This document shows, piece after piece, positions 8,582 to 17,415 of a stretch of 64,000 nucleotides of DNA. Every line of letters starts with the position of its first letter. The stretch's first letter is position 1. The notes under the pieces are model-generated. The model searched no databases and was not told the DNA's origin. It worked only from the letters and a program-made list of their open reading frames with translations. Location of the stretch: assembly GCA_965206125.1 (NCBI GenBank), contig CBDBIN010000046.1, positions 1,116,001 to 1,180,000 of the forward strand, in the 5' to 3' direction. The position numbers were made by a program, and so were the translations under genes. The stretch is from CAXWPM01 sp965206125. Lineage in GTDB: Bacteria; Acidobacteriota; Terriglobia; 20CM-2-55-15.

Positions 8582-9123
8582 CGTAATTCTCCAACAGCTA
8601 TGGGTTTGGTACCGACCAGCAGCGCAGCGAAACCGGGAAGGTACGCCAGGGTCCAGGCGCCGAAGTGGACAAGGTAGTCCCAGCCCTGCGGGTTGAACGG
8701 AAGCCAGATTCCGGAGACCAGGAAGAACGCAACGCCGGAGCCGAGCGCTGCAGCGGTGCCCCGGAGCAAGGCGGTCTGGATTCGTGAGCTACTGGGGTCG
8801 AGATAGCGGCTCAGCACGCCGAGCCCCAGCCAAACCGCAATCCAGACCAGAAACATCGCACGGTAGCCTGCCACCGGCGAGAGCACATAGAAACTCCCGG
8901 CCGCCAGACCTCCTATCAAGGCTCCCAGACCCGCCCCCGCGAGGCGGCGCCCGAAAGGGAAACCGAGGGCCAGTCCGATCCCGCAGAACAAGAGCGTACC
9001 GTGGACCAGCCCGTAAATCGGGCGGTGTTGGGGAATCCACGTTGCCCAGACGAAGTCTCCGAGAGTGCTCAGTCCGGCCACGGCGAGCGTACCGAAGACC
9101 GCCGGACCGATTCGGGCCCTCAT
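8578..9123 (-). CDS. Integral membrane protein of unknown function
   Basis: 181 residues, almost entirely hydrophobic. About five or six membrane helices are visible, with Gly-rich stretches (LVHGTLLFCGIGLALGF, AGAGLGALIGGLAAGSFYVL, FHFGAWTLAYLPGFAALLVG-like C-terminus). ATG at 9123 is chosen because the sequence upstream overlaps the preceding propeller gene and reads as non-hydrophobic shadow. It lies 13 bases after the propeller gene ending at 9137 and overlaps the next propeller gene by four bases, placing it inside the same operon. No named family is recognised. Confidence 0.7.
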   Translation of the reverse strand: MRARIGPAVFGTLAVAGLSTLGDFVWATWIPQHRPIYGLVHGTLLFCGIGLALGFPFGRRLAGAGLGALIGGLAAGSFYVLSPVAGYRAMFLVWIAVWLGLGVLSRYLDPSSSRIQTALLRGTAAALGSGVAFFLVSGIWLPFNPQGWDYLVHFGAWTLAYLPGFAALLVGTKPIAVGELR

Positions 9124-9136
9124 GGAGTCACCCGGC

Positions 9137-10465
9137 TCACTCCTCGCCGATGCTGTAGAGGTAAGTGTATCCCCGCAGGTAGATCTCGTCGCCCACAAGG
9201 GCCGGCGAAGCGTCGAAGCCGTCGTCCAGCGTGTTCGTCGCCAGAACCTCAAACGTCTCGCCGTGCCGGATCACCATCGTCGCCCCGTCCCGGACTGCCA
9301 GGTACACACGTCCGTCGGCACCCACCGGGGAAGCGAACACGTTGGGGACGTCGGCCAGGCGCTGGAGCGCGTAGTGAGGCGTCCCGGTCTTCGCGTCGAA
9401 CACCGAGAGGATCCCCGAGTTTGTCTTCAGGAAGTACAGAATGCCGTCGTAGAGCAGTGGCGATGGTACGTAGGGCGTGTCGCGATTCATCTCCCAGACG
9501 ATCGAATCGGTCCCAGTGATGTCCCCGCTGGCGCCGTCCAGGCGAATGGCCTTGAGATCGTTGCCACGAAATCCGCTCATCGCGTACACCATGCCGTCCT
9601 CGGTGACGGGCGAGGGGATCGGGTTCATCGTCAGGCCGTCGCTCTCCCAAACGATCTCACCGGTTTCCAGATCGTGGCTCTTGAGGCGGTTCATGCCGGG
9701 CACGACAACCTGAGGGCGGCCTTCGTGCTCAACTACAAGAGGCGTCGCCCATGTATCGATTTCGTCGCGATCGACACGCCAGATTTCCTCACCTGTGTTC
9801 TTATCGATAGCGGCCACAAAGGATTGCCCGCCCAGGTGATCCCACACGACAACGAGTCGGTCCTCATACAGTACCGGCGTACTGCCTTCGCCGAATTGAT
9901 TGCGCATGGCCTTGTCGCCAAAATCTTTCTCCCAGACCAGCTCGCCGTCCATCGTGTAAGCGTAGAGGCCGCGTGATTCGAAATACGCAAAGACATGCTC
10001 GCCGTCGGTCGACGCGGAACTGGACGCCCACGTGCCGTTATCCTGGTGAGACGGCTCGTGTGGTTCCTCCTCACGGGCCGTTTGTTCCCAGGCAATACTG
10101 CCGTCCTCGCGGTTGAGGGCCATGACGACGAACCGATGGACGCCGCGCGGACGGAATCCGCCCCGGGGGTCGTGCGATTCGTCCACACTCATGCCGGTCG
10201 GTATGGCCGTCAGCAGGAAGACGCGATCACCCCAGACCACGGGTGAGGACGATCCTCTTCCGGGTATTTCGACTTTCCAGCGGATGTTCTCCGTCTCGCT
10301 CCACTCCAGCGGGGGCGTGGCGTACTGGGAAACACCGGTGGCGTAAGGGCCCCGCCACTGAGGCCAGAAGCGTTCCGCTTCAGGGTTGATCTCGACCAGG
10401 ACCGTTGCCAGAAGGACGCCGGCTGCTGCGACGACCAGTGTTGCGGCTCCGATTGCTCTCTTCAC
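9137..10465 (-). CDS. Secreted PQQ-type beta-propeller protein
   Basis: 442 residues. The start is GTG at 10465 with AGGAG 7 bases upstream; the open frame further 5' is not coding. An N-terminal helix (AIGAATLVVAAAGVLLATVLVE) acts as signal or membrane anchor. Then FWPQWRGPYATGVS opens a seven- or eight-bladed propeller with repeated W/D-G blade motifs (GDRVFLLTAIP, DGSIAWEQ, DGELVWEKD, TGEEIWRVD, SGILSVFDAKTG). Proteins of this type are usually called BamB-like, but the surrounding genes give no Bam complex context. It probably works in the periplasm with its paralogues. Confidence 0.85.
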   Translation of the reverse strand: MKRAIGAATLVVAAAGVLLATVLVEINPEAERFWPQWRGPYATGVSQYATPPLEWSETENIRWKVEIPGRGSSSPVVWGDRVFLLTAIPTGMSVDESHDPRGGFRPRGVHRFVVMALNREDGSIAWEQTAREEEPHEPSHQDNGTWASSSASTDGEHVFAYFESRGLYAYTMDGELVWEKDFGDKAMRNQFGEGSTPVLYEDRLVVVWDHLGGQSFVAAIDKNTGEEIWRVDRDEIDTWATPLVVEHEGRPQVVVPGMNRLKSHDLETGEIVWESDGLTMNPIPSPVTEDGMVYAMSGFRGNDLKAIRLDGASGDITGTDSIVWEMNRDTPYVPSPLLYDGILYFLKTNSGILSVFDAKTGTPHYALQRLADVPNVFASPVGADGRVYLAVRDGATMVIRHGETFEVLATNTLDDGFDASPALVGDEIYLRGYTYLYSIGEE

Positions 10466-10550
10466 GATTTCACTCCTCAAGTTGCTTGGAACCTCTATTC
10501 TCGCGGCTTGCGGGCTGCAACGCAATACGTTCGGTGGGATCTGGTCTTGA

Positions 10551-12734
10551 TCACCGGGGGTCTGGCTGCTCGCCGAATCCGACCACGTGCCCCATCGTCC
10601 GGACAACGATGAGGCCGTCGGAAATGGCCGGTGTGGCCATGATGACTTCATTCACCACGTTGTGCGCGATTTCGACATACTCGCGTCCGGCCCTTGCTAC
10701 GAAGACGTCCCCGTCTTCGCTGGCAATGTAGAGGCGGCCGTCCGCAGCGACCGGCGACGCGGAAAAGGATCCTCCCGTCCCGACTCGTGCACGGTACACG
10801 CGCTCGCCCGTCTCAGCCGCGTACGCTGTAATGATGCCGTTGTTGTTCAGCGTGTAGAACAGCCCCCGGTAGAGTATCGGGGTTGGGATGTACGTCCCAC
10901 CCACCGAACTCCAGGCGATGGCGTCGCTGGATCTGGCGCGCCCGGCAAGGGAAATATCGCCCGAAGATCCGGGCCGGATCGCGTAGATCGGTCGAACCGG
11001 CGGGTACCCTCCGGTCACGTACACGAGACCGGCACCCGCGACCGGTGTTGCTACGGTGATCTCGGAATTAGGCGCCAGTGTCCATCGCAGTCTGCCGGTC
11101 TCGGGATCGTACCCACGCACTTTCGTGCCGTTGGTAACTAATTCGTCACCCGATTCTCCTGTGGCAATAGTCGGCGTTCCCCAAGTAGGGATTTCGTCAG
11201 CCCTGCTCGTCCGCCAGAGTTCATCGCCATCCGACAGGCCGTATGCTGCCACGAAAGAGTCCTTCTGGCGATCCACCTGCAGGATTACCGATTCCAGGTA
11301 GATGATTGGCGAGCTGCTGTGACCCCACTGTTCGGTGGCGTCGAAAAACCAGCCGTTGTCGATGAGACCGAGATCTTTCTTCCAGAGCTCCCCGCCGTCC
11401 ATGTCGTAGGCGGCGAACACTCCAATCGTGCCGAACAGGACGACCACGCGACGGCCGTCCGTGACGGGCGTGGAGCTGGCCTGGCTTCCTTTCGGATGCC
11501 GCTTCGTCCGGGGTACAGCGCGGTGCACCTCTCGTTCCCAGACAACCTCGCCGGTTTGTTTGTCCAGTGCATACAGCTTCCACACGTGCTCGGACAGATC
11601 GTCGACCGAAGCGACGTCCCCATAGAGACCGGTTCGAAACGTGTCATCGCCTCCGCCGCTGATCGCGGTCGTGACAAAGACCCGGTCGCCCCAGACCACC
11701 GGGCTCGAATTGGCGATGCCGAGAATGGGAGTACTCCACCGTACATTCTCTCCCGTGGCAAGATCCCACTCGACGACGGCGCCCTGTCCGTCCGCCACGC
11801 CTGACGCCCGGTTGCCTCGGAATGCCCCCCACGGCCGTCCGGCACCTCGGGGAGCGACCAACAGATCCGTCTCCGTCGGACTCGCTGTAGGGGGGGGCGT
11901 TGGATCCGCCGACTCCACGGACACCTCCGCGGTCCGGCTAAGCACGAGCGTGGGTTCCTCGCCGGAGCGGACCGGACGAGTGAAGAGCAGCCGATCTACC
12001 CCTTCGCGCACCTCAAAATCGAAAACGGCGCCCGGCAACTCGGGCACGACGAAGCGCGACGCCGATGTCGGAAACAGACTCACGATCCGGCCTGGGCTGG
12101 CCTGAAGACGACCGCCATCGTAGCTGACGACGAGCGCGGCACCGTTCTCACTGACGTAGCGCCCGCTGAACGCTTCCAGATCCTCGGGTGGAAGGTCGAC
12201 AATCGAATCCGTGGCTCCCGGACGGGCCATCATCGCCGCCTCCAGAACCGAGACAATTTCCGGGTTCGCGGTTTCGGCAACCAGCCGATGGCTGGCAGCG
12301 ACGAGTTCGTCGGAGACCTCGCTCCTCGCGAGGACCGCCGCGAGCAGGGGCGCGTCTTCACGTGCGATGGCCATCAGTAGGGCGTCACCCGCACCCGGTG
12401 CGCCCTTTTCGATCAGGTACCGGATGACGTCCAGGTTTTCCCCCGCACTATTGACGACCGTCATGCCATAGAACGTGTCCTGGACCGAAAGATCCGCGCC
12501 GCGCTCCACGAGTAGCCGGACCATGTCGGCATTCACATTGCGCGCGGCTATCAGCAACGCCGTGGCTTCGTAACGCGTCCAGGCGTCGACATCGGCTCCC
12601 TCGTCGAGAGCCGCGACGACACCCGCGAAGTCGTCTCGCTGGGCCGCGTCCAGCAACGCTTCGTCGGCGGATGTGAGCGTTGCCGCTTGCTGGGATCCGG
12701 CCAGCAGGAGTGCGAGGATCAGTGGCTGAAGCAT
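10551..12734 (-). CDS. Ankyrin-repeat plus PQQ-type beta-propeller protein
   Basis: 727 residues. A signal peptide (about 1-18) is followed by three to four ankyrin repeats (about 24-170: LLDAAQRDDFAGVVAALDEGADVD, TALLIAARNVNADMVRLLVERGAD). A small beta domain like those appended to serine hydrolases comes next (about 190-270, LEAFSGRYVSENG). The last part is a propeller (about 300-727) beginning PWGAFRGNRASGV. AGGAG lies 7 bases upstream of the ATG. A paralogue of nearly identical layout lies directly upstream and is broken by an IS. The ankyrin part suggests protein binding; a secreted anchor or scaffold role is inferred. Confidence 0.88.
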   Translation of the reverse strand: MLQPLILALLLAGSQQAATLTSADEALLDAAQRDDFAGVVAALDEGADVDAWTRYEATALLIAARNVNADMVRLLVERGADLSVQDTFYGMTVVNSAGENLDVIRYLIEKGAPGAGDALLMAIAREDAPLLAAVLARSEVSDELVAASHRLVAETANPEIVSVLEAAMMARPGATDSIVDLPPEDLEAFSGRYVSENGAALVVSYDGGRLQASPGRIVSLFPTSASRFVVPELPGAVFDFEVREGVDRLLFTRPVRSGEEPTLVLSRTAEVSVESADPTPPPTASPTETDLLVAPRGAGRPWGAFRGNRASGVADGQGAVVEWDLATGENVRWSTPILGIANSSPVVWGDRVFVTTAISGGGDDTFRTGLYGDVASVDDLSEHVWKLYALDKQTGEVVWEREVHRAVPRTKRHPKGSQASSTPVTDGRRVVVLFGTIGVFAAYDMDGGELWKKDLGLIDNGWFFDATEQWGHSSSPIIYLESVILQVDRQKDSFVAAYGLSDGDELWRTSRADEIPTWGTPTIATGESGDELVTNGTKVRGYDPETGRLRWTLAPNSEITVATPVAGAGLVYVTGGYPPVRPIYAIRPGSSGDISLAGRARSSDAIAWSSVGGTYIPTPILYRGLFYTLNNNGIITAYAAETGERVYRARVGTGGSFSASPVAADGRLYIASEDGDVFVARAGREYVEIAHNVVNEVIMATPAISDGLIVVRTMGHVVGFGEQPDPR

Positions 12735-12766
12735 AAGAGGCTCCTATCGTTCGACGGCAGACAGGT

Positions 12767-13942
12767 TCAGCGTTCGTCGTTTCCGGACGGACTGCCGATG
12801 CCGTATACATTCCCCAGGGTCCTGATAACGATCAGCCCATCCGAGATCGCCGGCGTCGCCATGACGACTTCATCCATGTCGTTAACCGAAACCTCGACGT
12901 ACTCGGGCCCGGCCCGGACAACGTACACGTCACCGTCCTCGCTCGCGAAGTACAGCCTGCCGTCGGCGGCGACAGGTGACGCGCTGAACGCGCCGCCCGG
13001 GCCTATTCGCCTGCGATACACGCTCTCGCCGGTCTGGGCATCGTATGCGCTCAAAACGCCGTTCGTGTTGAGTGTGTACAACAGGCCCTGGTAGACGATC
13101 GGCGTCGGGATGTAGGTGCCGTAGCGGTTATAGCTCCAGGCGATCGCGTCGCTCGCACTCGAGCCCCGTTCGAGCGAAAGGTCACCGGCGAATCCAGGCC
13201 GGATCGCGTAGACAGGCCGAACCGGAGAGTAGCCGCCCGTCACGTACACCAGGTCCGGACCGGCAACCGGGGTTCCAATGGAGATTTCTGAGTTCGGTCC
13301 AAGGGTCCAGCGCAACTCACCTGTCGTGGGGTCGTAACCTCGAATCGTCGTGCCGTTGGTGATCAACTCGTCGCCGCGTTGCCCAGTCGCGATCGTGGGC
13401 GTTCCCCAGGTCGGGATCTCATCGTCCCGGCTCGTGCGCCACAGCTCGGTGCCGTCGTCGAGCCCGTAGGCGGCGACGAACGAATCCGTCTGACGGTCGA
13501 CCTGCAGGATGACCGAACGCCCGTAAATGATCGGTGAACTGCTGTGCCCCCACTGCACCGTCGCATCGTAGAACCACCCGCTGTCCAGCAATCCCAGATC
13601 TTTCTGCCACAAGAGGTTGCCGTCCATGTCGTAGCACGCCAGCACACCGGCGGTGCCGAACAGCACGACGACATGGCGACCGTCCGTAACCGGCGTGGAA
13701 CTGGCCTGGCTACCCTTTTGATGACGCTTGGTTCTGGACGCACCCCGAAGGACTTCACGTTCCCACACGGTCTCCCCGCTTTCCAGGTCGAGCGCATAGA
13801 GCTTCCAGATGTGTTCGGAAAGGTCGTCGACCGGGGCGACGGAACCATAGTCGCCGGTCCTGAACGTCATGTTGCCTGCGCCGCTGATCGCCGTCGACAC
13901 GAACACACGGTCCCCCCAGACGACTGGGCTGGAGTTTGCAAT
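12767..13942 (-). pseudogene. C-terminal part of an ankyrin-PQQ propeller gene disrupted by an IS
   Basis: The frame runs from the target duplication at 13935-13942 (reading IANSSPVVWGDRVFV) to the stop at 12767. It encodes the rest of a propeller closely matching residues 345-727 of the neighbouring ankyrin-PQQ protein. Joined to 16388-17406 and with one 8-bp duplication removed, the gene is 2,187 bases (729 codons), nearly the same as the intact paralogue. GTG at 13906 could still give a truncated propeller lacking a signal peptide, probably non-functional. Confidence 0.9.
13935..13942. repeat. Left target site duplication TTTGCAAT
   Basis: This 8-base sequence directly abuts the left end of the IS and is repeated exactly at 16388-16395 on the other side. 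Eight bases is the usual target duplication of IS1595-family elements. Confidence 0.95.
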
Positions 13943-13958
13943 GGGAATTATATACGAT

Positions 13959-14002
13959 AGTGCCGAACGGTCTTGACGCCGTCCGGCACTAGTTAGTAAA
14001 AT
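13959..14002 (+). promoter_or_regulatory. IS end hairpin and transposase promoter
   Basis: Just inside the left end, AGTGCCG-A-ACGG (13959-13970) pairs with CCGT-C-CGGCACT (13979-13990). A promoter TTGACG (13973-13978), 18-bp spacer, TAAAAT (13997-14002) overlaps this hairpin. GGGGAGG (14015-14021) then precedes the transposase ATG at 14028. The hairpin could bind transposase or block read-through translation from outside. Confidence 0.6.
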
Positions 14003-14027
14003 CTCTCTTAGATCGGGGAGGTTTTAC

Positions 14028-14993
14028 ATGGCGAAGAAAGCCCCAGGCAAGCACTTCAGGAAGGGTCTCTCACTCGTTCAAGTTTTCAAGCGGTTTCCAG
14101 ACAACGCCACCGCCGAGAAGTGGTTGGCCGGTCAACGCTGGCCGAACGGCGTTAGCTGTCCGCACTGTGGTTCCTCGAACGTCCAGACTGGCGCGAAGCA
14201 TAAGACGATGCCTTACCGCTGCCGCGAAAAAACCTGTGAAAAACGGTTTTCGACACGGACCGGAACTGTCCTGGAGTCGTCTAATCTTGGTTATCAAGTC
14301 TGGGTGATCGCCATGTACTTGCTCTCGACCAACCTCAAGGGCGTGAGCAGCATGAAGCTGCACCGAGACTTGAACATCACGCAAAAGAGTGCGTGGCACC
14401 TGGCTCACCGGTTACGGGAAGGGCTGGGCAACGATAAGCAGAAGCGCCTGTTTTCAGGCCCGGTCGAAGTGGACGAAACCTACTTCGGCGGTAAAGAGAA
14501 GAACAAGCACAACTCGAAAAAGCTCCGCGCCGGTCGGGGCGCGGTTGGTAAGACCGCCGTCATCGGCGCAAAGGATCGAGACACCAATGCGGTTAGCGCA
14601 ACCGTCATCCACATGACGGACCAGCGCACTTTCCAAGACTTCGTGACAGAGCGAACCGAGCGCGGCGCGACGGTCTACACCGACGATCACGGCGGCTACA
14701 ACTGGCTGTGCCTCGACTTCGAGCACGAGTCGGTCAAGCACAGCGTCCGTGAGTACGTGCGGGATCAGGCCCACACCAACGGCATAGAATCGTTCTGGTC
14801 CGTTCTCAAGCGCGGTTACTACGGCATCTACCACCGCATGAGCGCCAAGCACCTAGATCGCTATGTCAATGAATTCTCGGGCCGCCACAACATTCGTGGA
14901 CTGGACACCATGGAGCAAATGTCTATCATTGCCCGTGGTCTTGATCGGAAGCGGCTGAGATACAAGGATTTGGTGGCAGAGATGAACGCTTGA
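14028..14993 (+). CDS. IS1595 family (ISXO2-like) transposase
   Basis: 321 residues. An N-terminal zinc ribbon (C44, C47, C65, C70) binds DNA. The ISXO2-like catalytic domain follows with VDETYFGGKEK (Asp149), VYTDDHGGY (Asp219) and the third catalytic site in HTNGIESFWSVLKRGYYGIYHRMS (Asn251/Glu254), the pattern of this family. Length and motifs are complete, with no frameshift. It cuts and joins the terminal repeats at 13943 and 16387. Confidence 0.95.
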   Translation: MAKKAPGKHFRKGLSLVQVFKRFPDNATAEKWLAGQRWPNGVSCPHCGSSNVQTGAKHKTMPYRCREKTCEKRFSTRTGTVLESSNLGYQVWVIAMYLLSTNLKGVSSMKLHRDLNITQKSAWHLAHRLREGLGNDKQKRLFSGPVEVDETYFGGKEKNKHNSKKLRAGRGAVGKTAVIGAKDRDTNAVSATVIHMTDQRTFQDFVTERTERGATVYTDDHGGYNWLCLDFEHESVKHSVREYVRDQAHTNGIESFWSVLKRGYYGIYHRMSAKHLDRYVNEFSGRHNIRGLDTMEQMSIIARGLDRKRLRYKDLVAEMNA

Positions 14994-15046
14994 GTCGGCA
15001 TTAGGTTCTCTGTCAGAATAGCAAAGAGGTATCAGAAGGGAGTTGC

Positions 15047-15295
15047 ATGGCGAAGAAGAAGGTCCAGTTTCAGGGACGGGAAGTCTGGGGCGAAGAAGTA
15101 GATTTCGAAGTAGAGAACGAACGATTCAATTCGTACATCTTGCATGATGGAACAAGGCTGAAAATGAAAACTGTGGTCACCAACGTCCTACGCTTAGATC
15201 AGTATAGTCAAGATGGGGACCCGTTTTATCTCGTCAACTCGACGAACATTGTGTCGGCTGAAGTGCCAGACAACCTCAAGCGAAAACCAGAATGA
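15047..15295 (+). CDS. IS cargo: small beta-rich protein of unknown function
   Basis: 82 residues starting MAKKKVQFQGREVWGEE, with a run of predicted short strands and the pattern DGTRLKMKTVVTNVLRLD, then DGDPFYLVNSTNIVSAEVP. A similar small-protein pattern is seen in other bacteria, but I do not know a function. A good ribosome site (AGAAGGGAG) precedes the ATG. It lies 53 bases after the transposase and 9 bases before the next cargo gene, so the cargo forms one unit. Possible roles, such as antitoxin or partner of the genes downstream, are speculation. Confidence 0.75.
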   Translation: MAKKKVQFQGREVWGEEVDFEVENERFNSYILHDGTRLKMKTVVTNVLRLDQYSQDGDPFYLVNSTNIVSAEVPDNLKRKPE

Positions 15296-15304
15296 GAGGG
15301 TGTT

Positions 15305-15763
15305 GTGTCTTTTGATAAATTAGCTAGTGGCTCTAGCACCACCGTACCGTCTCTTTACGATTCTCCTGCTGGACAGATGTTTCTGCTCGACTTAAAGGAA
15401 AAAAAGGCAACTAACCCCTTCGTCGTGAATACGGGAGATTTGCTCGTCAGGCAGGGGCGGTGGGCAACCACGAAGGGCGTAACGTCAAGTTTGAGGGAAC
15501 TTATTGCATTCGAGTTTTCCCTGGTCCGTGACGTTCAGTACGTTTTCACGGCATTCCGTGAAAACCATGTCTTTTACGCTTGGGTGGTTGTTGATCGTTT
15601 CGAGGAAGATGTTCGTAACCAAATCTACAATCGACAAGAGGCAGTTATTGACGAGTTTCCAGAATTGGAATTCGACTTCTACATCATCTCTAGAATGGGC
15701 AGAGATATAGGGGATCTGATTGATACCTCTGCACAATTGACGTACCAAAAGGCTTCTATGTAG
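15305..15763 (+). CDS. IS cargo: hypothetical protein, possible partner of the HEPN-like gene
   Basis: 152 residues from a GTG start. The C-terminal half has the regular pattern YVFTAFRENHVFYAWVVVD, NQIYNRQEAVIDEFPELEFDFYIISRMG, an alpha/beta arrangement. No GSxxxGxxxxxSDxD nucleotidyltransferase motif is present, so it cannot be called an MNT protein. Its stop (TAG 15761-15763) is one base before the GTG of the HEPN-like gene, so the two are translated together. AT-rich codon use sets it apart from the host genes. Confidence 0.75.
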   Translation: MSFDKLASGSSTTVPSLYDSPAGQMFLLDLKEKKATNPFVVNTGDLLVRQGRWATTKGVTSSLRELIAFEFSLVRDVQYVFTAFRENHVFYAWVVVDRFEEDVRNQIYNRQEAVIDEFPELEFDFYIISRMGRDIGDLIDTSAQLTYQKASM

Positions 15764-15764
15764 C

Positions 15765-16121
15765 GTGCCGAATAAGGACGAACATCTCCAAAAGGCTAGG
15801 CATGATGAGGAATTCGCTGACTCGTTGGATGTTGACAACACGCACTTCCTGGACTGGGCCGTAACTTCCCTTTTCTACGCGGGGCTACACTATATTGAAG
15901 CCTACTTTGCAATAAGCGGTGTTCATTCACCAGACCACCGCACCCGCGACAGTTCCGTTCGCCGTGATCCTAATCTTCGTCCATTGTACGCAGACTTCAA
16001 CGAGCTCAAAAATTACAGTATCAACGCGAGATACTATATGGTGCCGTTTGCGCCATCGGACGTACAAAAGTTGAAAGATTGTCTCGCGTCAATTAAAGAC
16101 CGTGTGACTCCGTTGCTTTGA
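15765..16121 (+). CDS. IS cargo: HEPN-like protein
   Basis: 118 residues, mainly helical. The stretch FLDWAVTSLFYAGLHYIEAYFA followed by a His-rich loop (SGVHSPDHRTR) and NELKNYSINARYYM is the layout of HEPN-type four-helix proteins of the DWA..FYAAxHxxEA kind. The canonical Rx4-6H ribonuclease motif is not evident, so RNase activity is uncertain. The start is GTG, one base after the previous stop. HEPN proteins commonly act as toxins or defence nucleases with a paired neighbour; that role here is inference. Confidence 0.65.
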   Translation: MPNKDEHLQKARHDEEFADSLDVDNTHFLDWAVTSLFYAGLHYIEAYFAISGVHSPDHRTRDSSVRRDPNLRPLYADFNELKNYSINARYYMVPFAPSDVQKLKDCLASIKDRVTPLL

Positions 16122-16163
16122 CGACAAACCCGCCCCGATAAACGGCATTTAGGGGGAGGAGAG

Positions 16164-16355
16164 ATGGGCCGGAACTCTAAAACAGCGAAACCCAAGATCA
16201 AGCGAACTGTTAGGATAGTTCGTCCGACCTACCAGCCTAGCAAGGCGGAACTAGAAGAGGACCCCAGGCTAAACGCGAGCTTTGAGCAGATCGTCAAGGC
16301 CGCAATCTCCCCCGTCAGAATCAAATACATCGACAAGCCCCGCCGCAAGAGATAA
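16164..16355 (+). CDS. IS cargo: small basic protein
   Basis: 63 residues, strongly basic at both ends (MGRNSKTAKPKIKR, IDKPRRKR) with a short acidic centre. A strong ribosome site (GGGGGAGGAG) lies just before the ATG. It ends 7 bases before the right terminal repeat. It has no recognised family; a nucleic-acid-binding or antitoxin role is possible but unproven. Confidence 0.6.
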   Translation: MGRNSKTAKPKIKRTVRIVRPTYQPSKAELEEDPRLNASFEQIVKAAISPVRIKYIDKPRRKR

Positions 16356-16387
16356 AGCGGATTTCGGCACTATCGTATATAATTCCC

Positions 16388-17406
16388 TTTGCAATCCCCG
16401 GTATCGGAGTCTTCCACCGAACGTTTCGGCCGCTAGCTAAATCCCATTCGACGACGGCGCCTTGTCCGTCGCCCACCCCGGACGCGCCGGCGCCGCGAAA
16501 GGAAGGCCAGGGCCGGGTTGCGTCCCTGGGGGCGACGGCGCGATCACTCGAAGAGAGGGCCGGTGCGGATGATTCAGGATCGCTCTCTGTGATCCTCAGG
16601 AAATCAAGTGTCGCATCCGCGTCCTTCCCGCCGGGACGAGTAACGAACAGACGGTCGACGGCGCCCCCATCACGTTCAAAGCGGAAGTCTGCCCCGGGCA
16701 TCTGCCGGGCGATGAAGGTCGTGTCCGACGTCGCAAAGAGCACCCGCGCTCGGGGTCCCCGCCCCGTCACCAGTTGGTCTCCAACCAGACGGATGACGGT
16801 CGTCTGCGATTGTCCCGTGCTCTCGTGGAGGTAACGGCCGACGAGCGCTTCCAGTTCGGAAATCGGCAGCGCCACAAAGGGATTCTCGGCGGCCGGGCGC
16901 CCAGCTCGCAGGATTGCAGCCGCCTCGCTCTTGTCGGTGGCAACTGCGAACGCATGGTTCGCCGCGACCGCGCTGTCTGAGATGTCGCCCCGGGTCACAA
17001 GCGACCGGAGCAGGTCCAGATCGTCGCCCTCGACCGCCACCGGCAGGAGGTTCGATGCGCCCGGGGCTCCCTCGTCGAGCAGGTAGCGGACCAGGTCCAT
17101 CTGCCTGCTCCCCGTTAGGGCTCCCAATGCCGTCGTGCGGTAGAAGGTGTCCTGAGCGGAGAGATCCGCCCCACTCTCGACCAGGAGCCTGATCATGTCG
17201 GCATTCACGTGGCGAGCGGCGAACAGCAACGCCGTAGCTTCGTAACGCGTCTTCGCGTCAACATTGGCTCCCGCCGCGAGAGCGCGGACCACACCCTCGG
17301 TATCGTTGCGCTGTGCGGCGTCCAGGAGAGACTGGTCCGCGGGCGTTGGGGTTCCCGGTTGTTGAGTTCCGGCCAGGACGAGTGCCAGGACAAGTGATCG
17401 AATCAT
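16388..17406 (-). pseudogene. N-terminal part of the IS-disrupted ankyrin-PQQ gene
   Basis: From ATG at 17406 it encodes a signal peptide (LVLALVLAGTQQ), three to four ankyrin repeats (LLDAAQRNDTEGVVRALAAGANVD, RYEATALLFAARHVNADMIRLL), the small beta domain and the first propeller residues up to PIPGIA at the 8-bp target duplication 16388-16395. Past this point the frame runs into the IS and stops at 16321 after about 20 foreign residues. The start is 9 bases after the stop of the upstream propeller gene. The product would be ankyrin repeats without a propeller. Confidence 0.9.
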
Positions 17407-17415
17407 AAGAAGGAC

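Larger units (their letters stand above)
13943..16387 (+). mobile_element. Complete IS1595-family element with passenger genes (2,445 bp)
   Basis: Perfect 25-bp terminal inverted repeats (13943-13967 and 16363-16387, beginning GGGAATTATATACG) bound a transposase gene and four further genes in the same direction. It is flanked by an 8-bp direct duplication. The insertion interrupts an ankyrin-PQQ gene that reads through when the element is removed. The base composition of the cargo (15047-16355) is visibly more AT-rich than the surroundings, as expected for a recent arrival. Such passenger-carrying members of IS1595 are known as transporter IS. All ends and genes look intact, so it may still be mobile. 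Confidence 0.93.
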
